Positions 54,611 to 63,088 of a stretch of DNA of 64,000 nt are shown here, in pieces. The stretch is from Paenibacillus sp. FSL K6-1330. GTDB lineage: Bacteria > Bacillota > Bacilli > Paenibacillales > Paenibacillaceae. The stretch's first letter is position 1. Each line of letters opens with the position of its first letter. Below the pieces are notes generated by a model. It was not told the origin of the DNA and searched no databases. It was given only the letters and a program-made list of their open reading frames with translations. The position numbers and the translations under genes are program-made. Where the stretch lies: positions 1,097,501 to 1,161,500 of the forward strand of contig NZ_CP150269.1 in the NCBI RefSeq assembly GCF_037976825.1, written 5' to 3'.

Positions 54611-55879
54611 ATGGATATTTTAGTTATCGGAGGCGGCGGAAGAGAGCATGCCATCGTATGGGCACTGGCAAAGAGCCCAAAAGCGGATAAGATTTACTGT
54701 GCACCTGGCAATGCTGGCATTGGACAACTGGCCGAGTGCGTGCCGATTGCGGTATCGGAATTTGATAAGCTGGCAGCATTCGCCGTGGAGAAGCAAGTGG
54801 GGCTCATTGTCGTCGGTCCGGATGATCCGCTGGCTGACGGTATCGTAGACACGTTTGACGCTACAGGCATCCCGGTATTTGGTCCGCGTAAAAATGCAGC
54901 CGAAATTGAGGGCAGCAAAACCTTCATGAAGGATCTGCTCCATAAATACGGCATTCCGACGGCAGCTTACGCGAAGTTCGACAATTATGAGGAGGCGCTT
55001 GCTTACTTGCGTGAGCAAGGCGCGCCGATTGTCGTGAAAGCGGACGGGCTCGCAGCCGGCAAAGGCGTTACCGTTGCAAGAACGATCGAGGAAGCCGAGC
55101 AGGCGCTTAGCGACATTATGCAATCGAAGGTGTTTGGCGATGCCGGAAGCCGGGTGGTCATCGAGGAGTTCCTGGAAGGCCAGGAAATGTCGATCCTCGC
55201 CTTTGTGGATGGTGAAACCGTGAAGCCGATGTCGGCGGCACAGGATCATAAACCGGCTTATGATGGAGATCTGGGGCCGAATACGGGAGGAATGGGAACT
55301 TATTCGCCATTGCCTCATATTCAGCCATCCATCATCGAAGAGGCGATTGAGACGATCATCAAGCCTACGGCAAAAGCGATGGTAGCCGAAGGGCGTCCGT
55401 TCCGGGGCGTTCTGTTCGCCGGATTGATGATCACACCGGACGGCAAACCGAAGACCATCGAATTTAACGCCAGATTCGGCGACCCAGAAACGCAGGTTGT
55501 ATTGCCGCGTCTGAAGACCGACCTGCTTGACGTTTTCCTTGCTGCCGTAAATGGAAACCTGGCTGATCTTGAGCTGGAGTGGAGTGACGAAGCGGCTGTA
55601 TGTGTCATTCTGGCTTCTGGCGGTTATCCTGCATCGTATCCGAAAGGAATTGCGATCACTGGGCTGGAGAATGAGCAGGACGGGACGATTGTATTTCATG
55701 CGGGCACTTCTCGCGATGCTGATGGGACGTGGAGAACGAATGGGGGACGTGTCCTGGGCATTGTCGGTTTAGGAGCAGATATCGCTTCAGCACGTACGAA
55801 AGCCTATGAACGGGCAGAAGCGATTGCATTTGAAGGCAAGCAAAACCGGACGGATATTGCGCTGAAGGCGCTTGTTTAG
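54611..55879 (+). CDS. purD: Phosphoribosylamine-glycine ligase
   Basis: 422 residues, ATP-grasp; PurD makes GAR from phosphoribosylamine and glycine, step 2. It begins DILVIGGGGREHAIVWALAK and contains the ATP-grasp lid VVKADGLAAGKGVTVA, then VVIEEFLEGQEMSILAFVDG and FNARFGDPETQVVLPRL. It is the last gene of the operon, followed after 46 bases by a terminator. GGGAGG precedes ATG 54611. Confidence 0.98.
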   Translation: MDILVIGGGGREHAIVWALAKSPKADKIYCAPGNAGIGQLAECVPIAVSEFDKLAAFAVEKQVGLIVVGPDDPLADGIVDTFDATGIPVFGPRKNAAEIEGSKTFMKDLLHKYGIPTAAYAKFDNYEEALAYLREQGAPIVVKADGLAAGKGVTVARTIEEAEQALSDIMQSKVFGDAGSRVVIEEFLEGQEMSILAFVDGETVKPMSAAQDHKPAYDGDLGPNTGGMGTYSPLPHIQPSIIEEAIETIIKPTAKAMVAEGRPFRGVLFAGLMITPDGKPKTIEFNARFGDPETQVVLPRLKTDLLDVFLAAVNGNLADLELEWSDEAAVCVILASGGYPASYPKGIAITGLENEQDGTIVFHAGTSRDADGTWRTNGGRVLGIVGLGADIASARTKAYERAEAIAFEGKQNRTDIALKALV

Positions 55880-55925
55880 CTGTCTTTTATGGTTACTTAA
55901 AGCAGAATAATATAGCAGGATCAAG

Positions 55926-55956
55926 AAAGGAGTCTTCGCAGATGAAGACTCCTTTT
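55926..55956 (+). terminator. Terminator of the purine operon
   Basis: The stem AAAGGAGTCTTC / GAAGACTCCTTTTT with a GCAGAT loop closes the pur operon. Confidence 0.92.
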
Positions 55957-56110
55957 TGCCGTTTTCGAAGAATTGGAGAAGACACTTCCCTATTTAATTA
56001 ACGCGTTGTTCAGCTCCCGTTTACCTAATATTAACTTTGAACAGTTACGATTATTTATAATATGGGAAATTAACCCTATTTATTCTATAAATCCCAAAGT
56101 AAAGGAGGGA

Positions 56111-57478
56111 TTATGAAAGCATAAGCATATAATCCCAATCGTTATGCTCTGCCTCTCCGACGCTGACGAGTGTAGCAGCAATTCCTGCAGCTCCTTCAAG
56201 AAGCCCGGCTTTTGTAAGCCATCGCATCGTATTTGCCGCTCCTGGTTCCGCATCCTTATAGCCAAGAGGAGTGCTGGAGTCGAATCGTTGAAGCAACCTG
56301 GTCATAAGTTGATCGATTAATGGCTTGATTGCCGGATCTTTAGTGAAGTTCCACATTCTCCAGCTCATAAGGAGAAGACCGGACAGACCATGACATAACG
56401 AAGGGGAATCCATACGATTCCTGTCGCATTCGTATGAAACCGCTTTTATAAAAGATTGGAGGGCGGTCTGGGCTACGGTTGTGTTGTTTAGGCTTATTGA
56501 GGAAATATATAAAGCACAGGCTACACCAGGTGTTCCATAGCACCAGGCTTCTCTTTGGCGAAGCAGTTTATTTTTAGTCATGAGCTCTTCGAAAGGAATG
56601 ATATGCGGCCAATAGCTTCCCAATTCGTCCTCTTCTTGCGAATCCAGTAACCATTCGGTTATATATTCGATTGCTCTGTATTGTCCTGGAACTTCAATTC
56701 CGCTGTTGTAAGCGGCGGATAATAAGGCAAGAGGTCCCGGGATCCCATGCGCCATCCCACAATTGAAGCTGCCTACGGGAAAATTGCTCTTATCACCGGC
56801 AGTGGAGTGGAATTTACTTGGCGTAAACCAGCCTGGAACCATCTTATCATTTATACATATGGGTTCCGTAAGATCGACAAGGAAGCGAAGGATTGGTTCT
56901 ATTAACGGAGCGATAAGAGGATCAGTTGCATTTTTCAACAAGTATCTTCCTACGCCGCTCGCACCTGATATTGTATCGTATAGCTCCATGGGTACTCCGT
57001 TCTTCTGACGCAGTATTTCCGTGCTTGCTTGCAGCCATTGCTCAACCATGGGTGACATCCAGCGATGGATCTGATTCAGGAATTGATTATAAAATTCTCC
57101 CTGGTTCGAAGCAGCGTATACAGCAGATGCGATTCCTGCCCAACCGCTATATAGGGAAATATCCCCTGTTCCGTACCTGGCAAGGCATGACTGGACTTCA
57201 ACCATATTTGAATGTATTGCATGGTTCCAATTTATAGATTCATCGATTCTACGCCATAGCGATAAAAGGTGAATATTGCCCGGGTAGCCGTGAGACAAAG
57301 AAATGTCCCCCCAAGGGAAGTGGTCGGTCTCCGTCATGACGTTGTCTAACGTATGGACAGAATCAAACACGAATTTGGGATCACTCAAGCGAATCGCAAT
57401 TTCTTTGCTGATCTCCAGTCCCTTTTCATATATGTATGTTGAGCTTTGCTCTTTGACAAATAACATATCCTTTTTCAC
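56111..57478 (-). CDS. lanC: Lanthionine synthetase C family protein (LanC cyclase 1)
   Basis: A 455-residue LanC-type cyclase; these enzymes add Cys thiols to dehydrated Ser/Thr to form lanthionine rings. The alpha-toroid repeats are visible (ISLSHGYPGNIHLL, DISLYSGWAGIASAVY, ISGASGVGRYLL). The active site is complete: His in CGMAHGIPG (about 243), Cys in WCYGTPG (about 311) and Cys-His in LCHGLSG (about 361). GTG 57478 has AAGGAGGAG 6 bases upstream. It is divergent from the precursor gene, on the opposite strand to all other cluster genes, and paralogous to the LanC at 57914. Its stop lies in a small GGGATTAT/ATAATCCC inverted repeat. Confidence 0.93.
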   Translation of the reverse strand: MKKDMLFVKEQSSTYIYEKGLEISKEIAIRLSDPKFVFDSVHTLDNVMTETDHFPWGDISLSHGYPGNIHLLSLWRRIDESINWNHAIHSNMVEVQSCLARYGTGDISLYSGWAGIASAVYAASNQGEFYNQFLNQIHRWMSPMVEQWLQASTEILRQKNGVPMELYDTISGASGVGRYLLKNATDPLIAPLIEPILRFLVDLTEPICINDKMVPGWFTPSKFHSTAGDKSNFPVGSFNCGMAHGIPGPLALLSAAYNSGIEVPGQYRAIEYITEWLLDSQEEDELGSYWPHIIPFEELMTKNKLLRQREAWCYGTPGVACALYISSISLNNTTVAQTALQSFIKAVSYECDRNRMDSPSLCHGLSGLLLMSWRMWNFTKDPAIKPLIDQLMTRLLQRFDSSTPLGYKDAEPGAANTMRWLTKAGLLEGAAGIAATLVSVGEAEHNDWDYMLMLS

Positions 57479-57673
57479 GCTGTCTCCTCCTTTTTGTTGC
57501 CTATCTAAATTATCGTAGAAAGTTCAATTTTCTGTCCTTAAAACCTATTTAATTATTCATTAACAAATCGTTAAGGAGGGTTCAAAAATAAAGTTATATT
57601 TAAGATTAATATAAAGATTATTTAATATATGGAGTAATATTATTTAATTGTAAAATAAAGGAGGTGAAATTTA
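57479..57673. promoter_or_regulatory. Shared upstream region of the lanthipeptide genes
   Basis: This 195-base AT-rich divergent region controls lanC1 (left) and the precursor (right). A direct repeat, AAGATTA, occurs at 57602 and 57614, one turn apart (12 bases), as OmpR-type regulators often require. TTAA-N7-TTAA lies at 57560-57574. A ribosome-site-like AAGGAGGG at 57573 has no start codon after it. The precursor's own site is AAGGAGGTG at 57657-57665. No convincing -35/-10 pair stands out. Confidence 0.35.
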
Positions 57674-57826
57674 ATGAACAACCAATTCGATTTAGACCTT
57701 CAAGTTGCACAAAATGAGGTTGCTCCAAATGAAGTACAACCTGCAAGCGGCCTTATTTGCACTCCATCATGCCTGACGGGAACATTGAATTGCAAAATCA
57801 GCTTGTCTTTTTGCAGAACGTGTTAA
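57674..57826 (+). CDS. lanA: Class I lanthipeptide precursor (LanA)
   Basis: A 50-residue peptide with a perfect AAGGAGGTG ribosome site 8 bases before ATG 57674. The leader begins MNNQFDLDLQV, with the FDLD form of the class I FNLD box that binds LanB/LanC. The likely leader end is EVQPA, with Pro at -2, so the core starts about Ser25. The core opens SGLICTPSCLTG, like nisin and epidermin ring A/B (S-x3-C, T-P-x-C), has a TGTLNC ring C (35-40) and ends ISLSFCRTC (42-50). Five Cys (29, 33, 40, 47, 50) and eight Ser/Thr allow five rings plus up to three dehydrated residues. I do not recognise it as a described lantibiotic. A hairpin follows before lanC2. Confidence 0.92.
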   Translation: MNNQFDLDLQVAQNEVAPNEVQPASGLICTPSCLTGTLNCKISLSFCRTC

Positions 57827-57844
57827 TAATAGCATGCGGGCAAC

Positions 57845-57876
57845 AAAAGACACGGTTACTTTAAACCGTGTCTTTT
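57845..57876 (+). terminator. Hairpin between lanA and lanC2 (attenuating terminator)
   Basis: The perfect 13-bp stem AAAAGACACGGTT / AACCGTGTCTTTT with a short loop ends in TTTTC. Such partial terminators after lanA let the precursor be made in large excess over the enzymes. Confidence 0.8.
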
Positions 57877-57913
57877 CTCGCGTTTTAATATTTTGAAGGG
57901 AGAAGGAAGCGAT

Positions 57914-59164
57914 GTGAGGACAAGCTGTTTAAAGGAACAGTCCATTAGTATTAGTAAATTAATTGCCGAACGACTGGTTGATCTTCCATATATAGAAAAC
58001 ATTGCGGTGAGTCCCACAAATCGTTCTCCTTCCAGGGGAACTGCTCCCTGGAATCCGATTTCATTAGCCGATGGTATTCCTGGCATATGGGTATTATTCG
58101 CTGAATGGGATCGGCTTGAACCGGATCGGGGCTGGAAGGAGTCCATTCATCAGCATTTATTATCTTTATATAGAGCCATGCCGCTTCGAATTCCTGACAT
58201 TTCACTTTATTCGGGAGTAACAGGGATAGCCTACGGGCTATTCATAGCATCGGATGATCGAACGAATTATAAACAAGCACTCTCTCAATTAAATCAATAT
58301 ATAGCAAGCCAATTTACGGAAGGCAGAAAAATTCCAGGCCTGGATTCACTCGATGTTGTCAGTGGCTTATGCGGTGTTGCCAGATATGTGCTGGAGGCAA
58401 GCAGGTATGATGATAGAATGCGCGAAATTGCCGTTCCTCTAATAACGAATATCATCGGGGAATCCCAATCTATGATAGATGCTGTTCTCTGCGGAATGGA
58501 TCGACAGGTTCAACACGGCATTGCTCATGGGCTTGCCGGCATTCTTGCCTTATTGGTTACAGCTCTTCACAAACAAGTTGAGGTTGAGAACCTGCAACAT
58601 ACGATTCATAGAATTGCCGATTATTTGGCACTGCAAATTCGAGAGGACCGATATGGACGATTCTGGCCGATATCTTCCAAACCTAGCTGCTCATATCGAA
58701 GTGAAGAGGAAGAGACGAGACAAATCGAAGGTTGGTGTCACGGCACTTTAGGAGTCTCGCTTACATTATTGCGGGCAGGAATCTATTGTAGCAATGAAGG
58801 GTGGAAGAAGGTTGCTGCTGAAGCTGCGGGATCTACGTTCAGGCTCGGAGAGAATGAGCTCGGTTCCATGACGCCTTCATTTTGCCATGGATTAGCTGGT
58901 TTATTGCATTTGGCCAACCATTTGCATGCGCTATGTGATATTCATGAAGCTTCTTTGTTTGCAGACAGAGTGGCATCGAGATTGATGAAAATGTTTGATG
59001 AATCAAGCCCTTTTGGTTATCGAGATCAAGAAGATACGGTTTGTACTGACAATCCCGGCTTACTGCAAGGGGCAGTCGGAATTGCTTTGAGCTTGCTTGA
59101 TTATGGAAAACGGGATGATCCGATTTATCTGGGAAAATGGAGGGAGTTATTTCTCATGTCATAG
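57914..59164 (+). CDS. lanC: Lanthionine synthetase C family protein (LanC cyclase 2)
   Basis: About 416 residues from GTG 57914, which has AGAAGGAAG just upstream; a TTG at 57893 would add seven residues. This is a second full LanC: ISLADGIPGIWVLF, DISLYSGVTGIAYGL, VVSGLCGVARYVL, then His in GIAHGLAG (about 204), Cys in WCHGTLG (about 275) and Cys-His in FCHGLAG (about 324). All zinc ligands are present. It lies 87 bases after the precursor and upstream of the regulator gene. It shares clear sequence patterns with lanC1 but is diverged, so this is an old duplication or separate recruitment. Confidence 0.93.
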   Translation: MRTSCLKEQSISISKLIAERLVDLPYIENIAVSPTNRSPSRGTAPWNPISLADGIPGIWVLFAEWDRLEPDRGWKESIHQHLLSLYRAMPLRIPDISLYSGVTGIAYGLFIASDDRTNYKQALSQLNQYIASQFTEGRKIPGLDSLDVVSGLCGVARYVLEASRYDDRMREIAVPLITNIIGESQSMIDAVLCGMDRQVQHGIAHGLAGILALLVTALHKQVEVENLQHTIHRIADYLALQIREDRYGRFWPISSKPSCSYRSEEEETRQIEGWCHGTLGVSLTLLRAGIYCSNEGWKKVAAEAAGSTFRLGENELGSMTPSFCHGLAGLLHLANHLHALCDIHEASLFADRVASRLMKMFDESSPFGYRDQEDTVCTDNPGLLQGAVGIALSLLDYGKRDDPIYLGKWRELFLMS

Positions 59165-59202
59165 CTTGAGTAAAGCAGGACTATTACTAACAGGGGGTTT
59201 AT

Positions 59203-59886
59203 ATGAAAAAAACAATTGTGGCTGTTTCACCAGATAGTCCCATTAAGGTGTTTTTAAACCGGATTACTGATTCTAGCAACATTGAAGTATTATCCTGTGA
59301 TTCCTTTAACCAAATTGAAATGATAACCGATCATCGATGTATGGGAGTACTTGTGTGTCAGAAGAATATAACTTTGAAGGACCTGTCAATCTGGCACGGG
59401 CTTCGAGAGAAGAGAGCTGTTCCTTTTATATTTATCACGCCGGCAAATAATGAACAACTAGAATATGAGATTTTAAGTCAGTTATTTTCTCTTTCCGCCC
59501 AACCTGATCTAAAGAAAGCAGGACCGGAGCGTGAGGTCATTTATTTATCACCCAATGTCATATTTGATCCGAGCTGTAAGGTGATTTGGAAGCAGGGAGA
59601 GGGGCAAATGCTTACATTGATGGAATATAGGCTGCTTGAATATTTTCTGAAATCCGGAGACTGGGTGATAGATATTGATCATATTATCAATAAGGTTTGG
59701 GGAGTTGATACATTTACCTCTTCGAATACGGTATATGTCCATATTCGAAAACTGAGGGAGAAAATAGAGGAGGATCCTAGCAATCCCAAAATATTAGTGA
59801 CCTGCCATGGGCTAGGATACAGAATGAATATCATGAATAATATGTTGGAGGTTGATCAACATGAAAGAACATTCCAGCTTAAATGA
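59203..59886 (+). CDS. OmpR-type regulator with degenerate receiver domain
   Basis: A 227-residue winged-helix regulator. The C-terminal OmpR DNA-binding domain (about 125-220) is intact: LTLMEYRLLEYFLKSGDWVI, TSSNTVYVHIRKLREKIEED and a final GLGYRMN. The N-terminal 110 residues fit a receiver fold (TIVAVSPDSPIKVFLNRI; VPFIFITPANNEQ), but the acidic pair is missing and the phospho-acceptor Asp position reads GVLVCQKN, with Cys52. Phosphorylation is therefore unlikely. No kinase gene is in the cluster seen here. It probably controls the lan genes in a phosphorylation-independent way. GGGGG precedes ATG 59203, and the 3' end overlaps lanB by 26 bases. Confidence 0.85.
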   Translation: MKKTIVAVSPDSPIKVFLNRITDSSNIEVLSCDSFNQIEMITDHRCMGVLVCQKNITLKDLSIWHGLREKRAVPFIFITPANNEQLEYEILSQLFSLSAQPDLKKAGPEREVIYLSPNVIFDPSCKVIWKQGEGQMLTLMEYRLLEYFLKSGDWVIDIDHIINKVWGVDTFTSSNTVYVHIRKLREKIEEDPSNPKILVTCHGLGYRMNIMNNMLEVDQHERTFQLK

Positions 59887-62800
59887 TGGGGTAACCAATG
59901 AAATGCATGAAGGGAAAAAACAATCGGAACGATGGTTTAAGCCATGTGATTTTTTTATAGTGAGAACCCCGCTGCTTTCACTTGATACCTATTTACAAGT
60001 TATGTCCCAACACAATTTTCAATCCGAGAAGGTTGAGCTTGAGACGATAGGGCGTTTAAAAGAAGAGGCCTCTAGATCCATAGTCAAGGAAGCAATCAGT
60101 GTTGCCTCTCCGTCACTAAGGTCCTTCTATGAGTTTTTGAATACCTCAACGGACGAAGCTGACAAAAAAACCATTCAAAAATATGAAAAGACACTGGTCA
60201 GCCTGTTCCGTTATTTTATTCGTATGTCGACACGAACAACGCCTTTCGGTCTCTTTTCAAGGGTCGGTCAAGGATATTTCGGAGACCGGAGCGACTTGGA
60301 GGTATGTTCGTTCCTGGAAAATGAAAAAAGGGCGAGGCCTGATATGGAATGGATCTTTCATTTAATTAAATTAATTGAGTCCGATCCCGTTATATTTGAT
60401 GAATTAAAGGTTCGAATGAATCGAACACTGATGATCAAAGGAGATCGGGTCAAATTACCGTTTCGGCCTCAATACGGGATATTGAATCTTGATGCTATTC
60501 CCGAAGGAGTCAATTCGATTGGATTGACAGAGGTTGTTGGTTTCACGCTTCAGGCAGCAAAAGAACCTGTTGATGTGAAAACGCTAAAGAGAGCAATTCT
60601 AGAAGCATTCCCGGAATCCAATTTAAACATCATTCATAATTATTTGCACCAGCTGTTAGAACAGGAATTTATATTAAGCGAGCTTCGGCCTCCGCTCATG
60701 GATGTACCGCCGCTAGAACATATACTAACGGTTTTGTCCGGAAAATCGGGATCTGATAAGTGGTTGGAAATTCTAAGCGAAGTTCAGGCTTTGTTACTCC
60801 AATATGAAACCAGCGAGATTGGTAACGGTGAGCACATCTATCGCCGACTTACGGAGAAGATGCTTGATGTCGTTAAGACCAGTAATCTGGTTCAGGTTGA
60901 TGTGAGGCTGGAGAAGGATGTCACTCTTCCACGATCCATAACTAACGATGTTGTCTTGGGAGCAGAGTTGATGTGCAAATTGCATGTGCCAGAAGGTCAT
61001 GAATTAAATGAGTATTTAAACCGCTTTCTCGAGAAATATGGGGTCTATCAGGAAATTCCAATCAATGAGCTTTTTGATAGCGATTGGGGTTTAGGTATCC
61101 CTAAAGCCTATCAACCGGATTTTAATCCAGGAACCCAACAGGTCTCCTATACTCGCAACTCGATTCTATTTCAACTGGTAACCGAGGCAATTGCGGAGGG
61201 CTCCGCTGAGTGTGTACTGACGGATGAACATATTCAAGAACTTGCCCTGAATGATGATCCACAGAACGCCCCGGAATCTTTGGAAATTTATTATTCTCTG
61301 GTAGCTGATTCCCAAGAGCATGTCGATCAAGGCGATTATAAGTTAGTTCTGGGGGCGAGTGCTGGATCGAGCGGAGCAGGAAAAACTTTCGGGCGTTTTT
61401 TGGATATGTTTGATCAAGCGTTTATACAGAACTTCGAACAGATTCATTCACATGTTCAGAAATTGCATCCAAAGGCAGCCATAGTGGAGATGGTGTTTAT
61501 GCCCTCCAGCGGAAGGATATCAAATATTATGATAGGGAAAAATTTATTGGAATATGAGATCGTTTCGGGTACGACTTCATCTAAGAATGAGTTAAATACA
61601 CTTCATATCGACGATCTTCTAGTTGGAGCAACCTATGATCGTTTTTATATCAAATCCAAGAAGCTGGGAAGGGAGATCATTCCGCTTCAGACTCATATGT
61701 TCAATCACAGAATTTCCCCTCCGATCTTCAGGTTCCTTAGTGATATAACGAGAAAGCTCACCAAAACTTGGTCCTATTTTAACTGGGGGCCGGTAGAACA
61801 CTCTCCCTTTTTGCCAAGACTCCGGTATAAGAACATTATACTTAGTTCGGCTCAGTGGAGATTGGGAAAGTATATCTTGGGGGGAGAGCAGTCCGGGGGA
61901 AGTAAAGAATGGCTTGATAAATTTCATTCATGGAAGGAGAGATGGAAGGTACCTCGGTATATTTATTTGGCAATGGGGGATAACAGACTGCTGTTGGATT
62001 TACATAATCCGTTAGGTGTAGAAGAATTGAGACGCGAGATGGGGAAACTTCAAAATGGTCAAGAGTTGCTTCTAACGGAATGTATGAATCATCCAAGCTG
62101 TTCGCCTCTACACTCTAAAGGAGAAACATATATTGGCGAATTTGTTTTTCCACTATTAAATATCAAGAGCGTGCCTCAATCATCTCCTGAGCGCGGCCTA
62201 TTAGACGATCCGAATTATGTACCGGTTGCATCCAGAGGCGTTCTACCGGGTGAAGACTGGCTCTATATAAAATTATATGGAACTTCTGAGCGAGAGGTTG
62301 AATTGCTGGGCTTGCATTTGGCAGATTTATGGAGACAACCTGAATTTAATAATTGGAGCAGAAGGTTCTACTTCGTACGCTACAAAGATCAGGAAAGCCA
62401 CATAAGATTAAGGTTTAATGGAGATCCGAAAGAGCTCTGGTCTACGGGGATCGGCCAAATTAGTCAATGGATGCAGAGAATGCGTAATTCAGGTCTCGCG
62501 GTTTCCATGACGATAGACACCTATGTTCCCGAATTCGAGAGATATGGTGGAACAGGGTTGATCGAGATGGCAGAAGATATATTTGCTACAGATAGTAAGC
62601 TTGTAAGTCTTTATCTTGGGGAGGCTCGGCGTAAACGATTAAACCTTGCTTCAGAAGTAATAGCAGTAGTCAATATACTAGATATTCTAGCTAGTTTTGG
62701 ACTTACTTTAGAAGGGCAAAAGAAATGGCTGGAGGAAAGAGTTGACGGGAAGGAACATATGAAAGCATACAGAGAGATGAAAAAGACATTAATTGAAGCC

Positions 62801-63088
62801 GCAGATTCTAAGCCTTCATGGCTCTACCAGGCTGACGCTTCAAATGTCATGATTGCAGCAATTGATGAGAGGCGATCCTTGATTAGAACGTACTCCGAAT
62901 CCATAGAGACTGCCAAACAACGGGGGTTAACGAATCATCCGCACGATATTTTAGCCAGTTTGGTGCATATGCATTTAAACCGTTTGCTCGGTGTTGACAG
63001 GGAGCTTGAGATTAAATGTATGGCCTTAGCCAAATATACCGCATCTCATTTTTATTATGCGAAAGGAGCTCTACATGTTATCTCCTGA
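59861..63088 (+). CDS. lanB: Class I lantibiotic dehydratase (LanB)
   Basis: A 1075-residue LanB, full length for the family. It dehydrates Ser/Thr in the precursor core by glutamylation (tRNA-Glu as donor) and elimination. The N-terminal domain holds the invariant RMSTRTTPFGLFSRVGQG (about 121-138). The C-terminal SpaB_C elimination domain starts near residue 796 (GEDWLYIKLYGTSEREVELL) and contains RFYFVRYKDQESHIRLRF (about 835-852) with the expected Arg and His. ATG 59861 is chosen over the in-frame TTG 59852 because TGGAGG is 9 bases upstream of the ATG. It overlaps both neighbours, indicating translational coupling. Confidence 0.96.
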   Translation: MKEHSSLNDGVTNEMHEGKKQSERWFKPCDFFIVRTPLLSLDTYLQVMSQHNFQSEKVELETIGRLKEEASRSIVKEAISVASPSLRSFYEFLNTSTDEADKKTIQKYEKTLVSLFRYFIRMSTRTTPFGLFSRVGQGYFGDRSDLEVCSFLENEKRARPDMEWIFHLIKLIESDPVIFDELKVRMNRTLMIKGDRVKLPFRPQYGILNLDAIPEGVNSIGLTEVVGFTLQAAKEPVDVKTLKRAILEAFPESNLNIIHNYLHQLLEQEFILSELRPPLMDVPPLEHILTVLSGKSGSDKWLEILSEVQALLLQYETSEIGNGEHIYRRLTEKMLDVVKTSNLVQVDVRLEKDVTLPRSITNDVVLGAELMCKLHVPEGHELNEYLNRFLEKYGVYQEIPINELFDSDWGLGIPKAYQPDFNPGTQQVSYTRNSILFQLVTEAIAEGSAECVLTDEHIQELALNDDPQNAPESLEIYYSLVADSQEHVDQGDYKLVLGASAGSSGAGKTFGRFLDMFDQAFIQNFEQIHSHVQKLHPKAAIVEMVFMPSSGRISNIMIGKNLLEYEIVSGTTSSKNELNTLHIDDLLVGATYDRFYIKSKKLGREIIPLQTHMFNHRISPPIFRFLSDITRKLTKTWSYFNWGPVEHSPFLPRLRYKNIILSSAQWRLGKYILGGEQSGGSKEWLDKFHSWKERWKVPRYIYLAMGDNRLLLDLHNPLGVEELRREMGKLQNGQELLLTECMNHPSCSPLHSKGETYIGEFVFPLLNIKSVPQSSPERGLLDDPNYVPVASRGVLPGEDWLYIKLYGTSEREVELLGLHLADLWRQPEFNNWSRRFYFVRYKDQESHIRLRFNGDPKELWSTGIGQISQWMQRMRNSGLAVSMTIDTYVPEFERYGGTGLIEMAEDIFATDSKLVSLYLGEARRKRLNLASEVIAVVNILDILASFGLTLEGQKKWLEERVDGKEHMKAYREMKKTLIEAADSKPSWLYQADASNVMIAAIDERRSLIRTYSESIETAKQRGLTNHPHDILASLVHMHLNRLLGVDRELEIKCMALAKYTASHFYYAKGALHVIS

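Noticed and set aside
56113..56124. Ribosome site and ATG (MKA stop) just beyond lanC1
   Set aside because: A three-codon frame. The sequence is part of the inverted repeat at the lanC1 3' end.
57674..57826. C-terminal aminovinyl-cysteine as in epidermin
   Set aside because: The residue three places before the last Cys is Cys47, not Ser or Thr, and no LanD decarboxylase is seen in the window.
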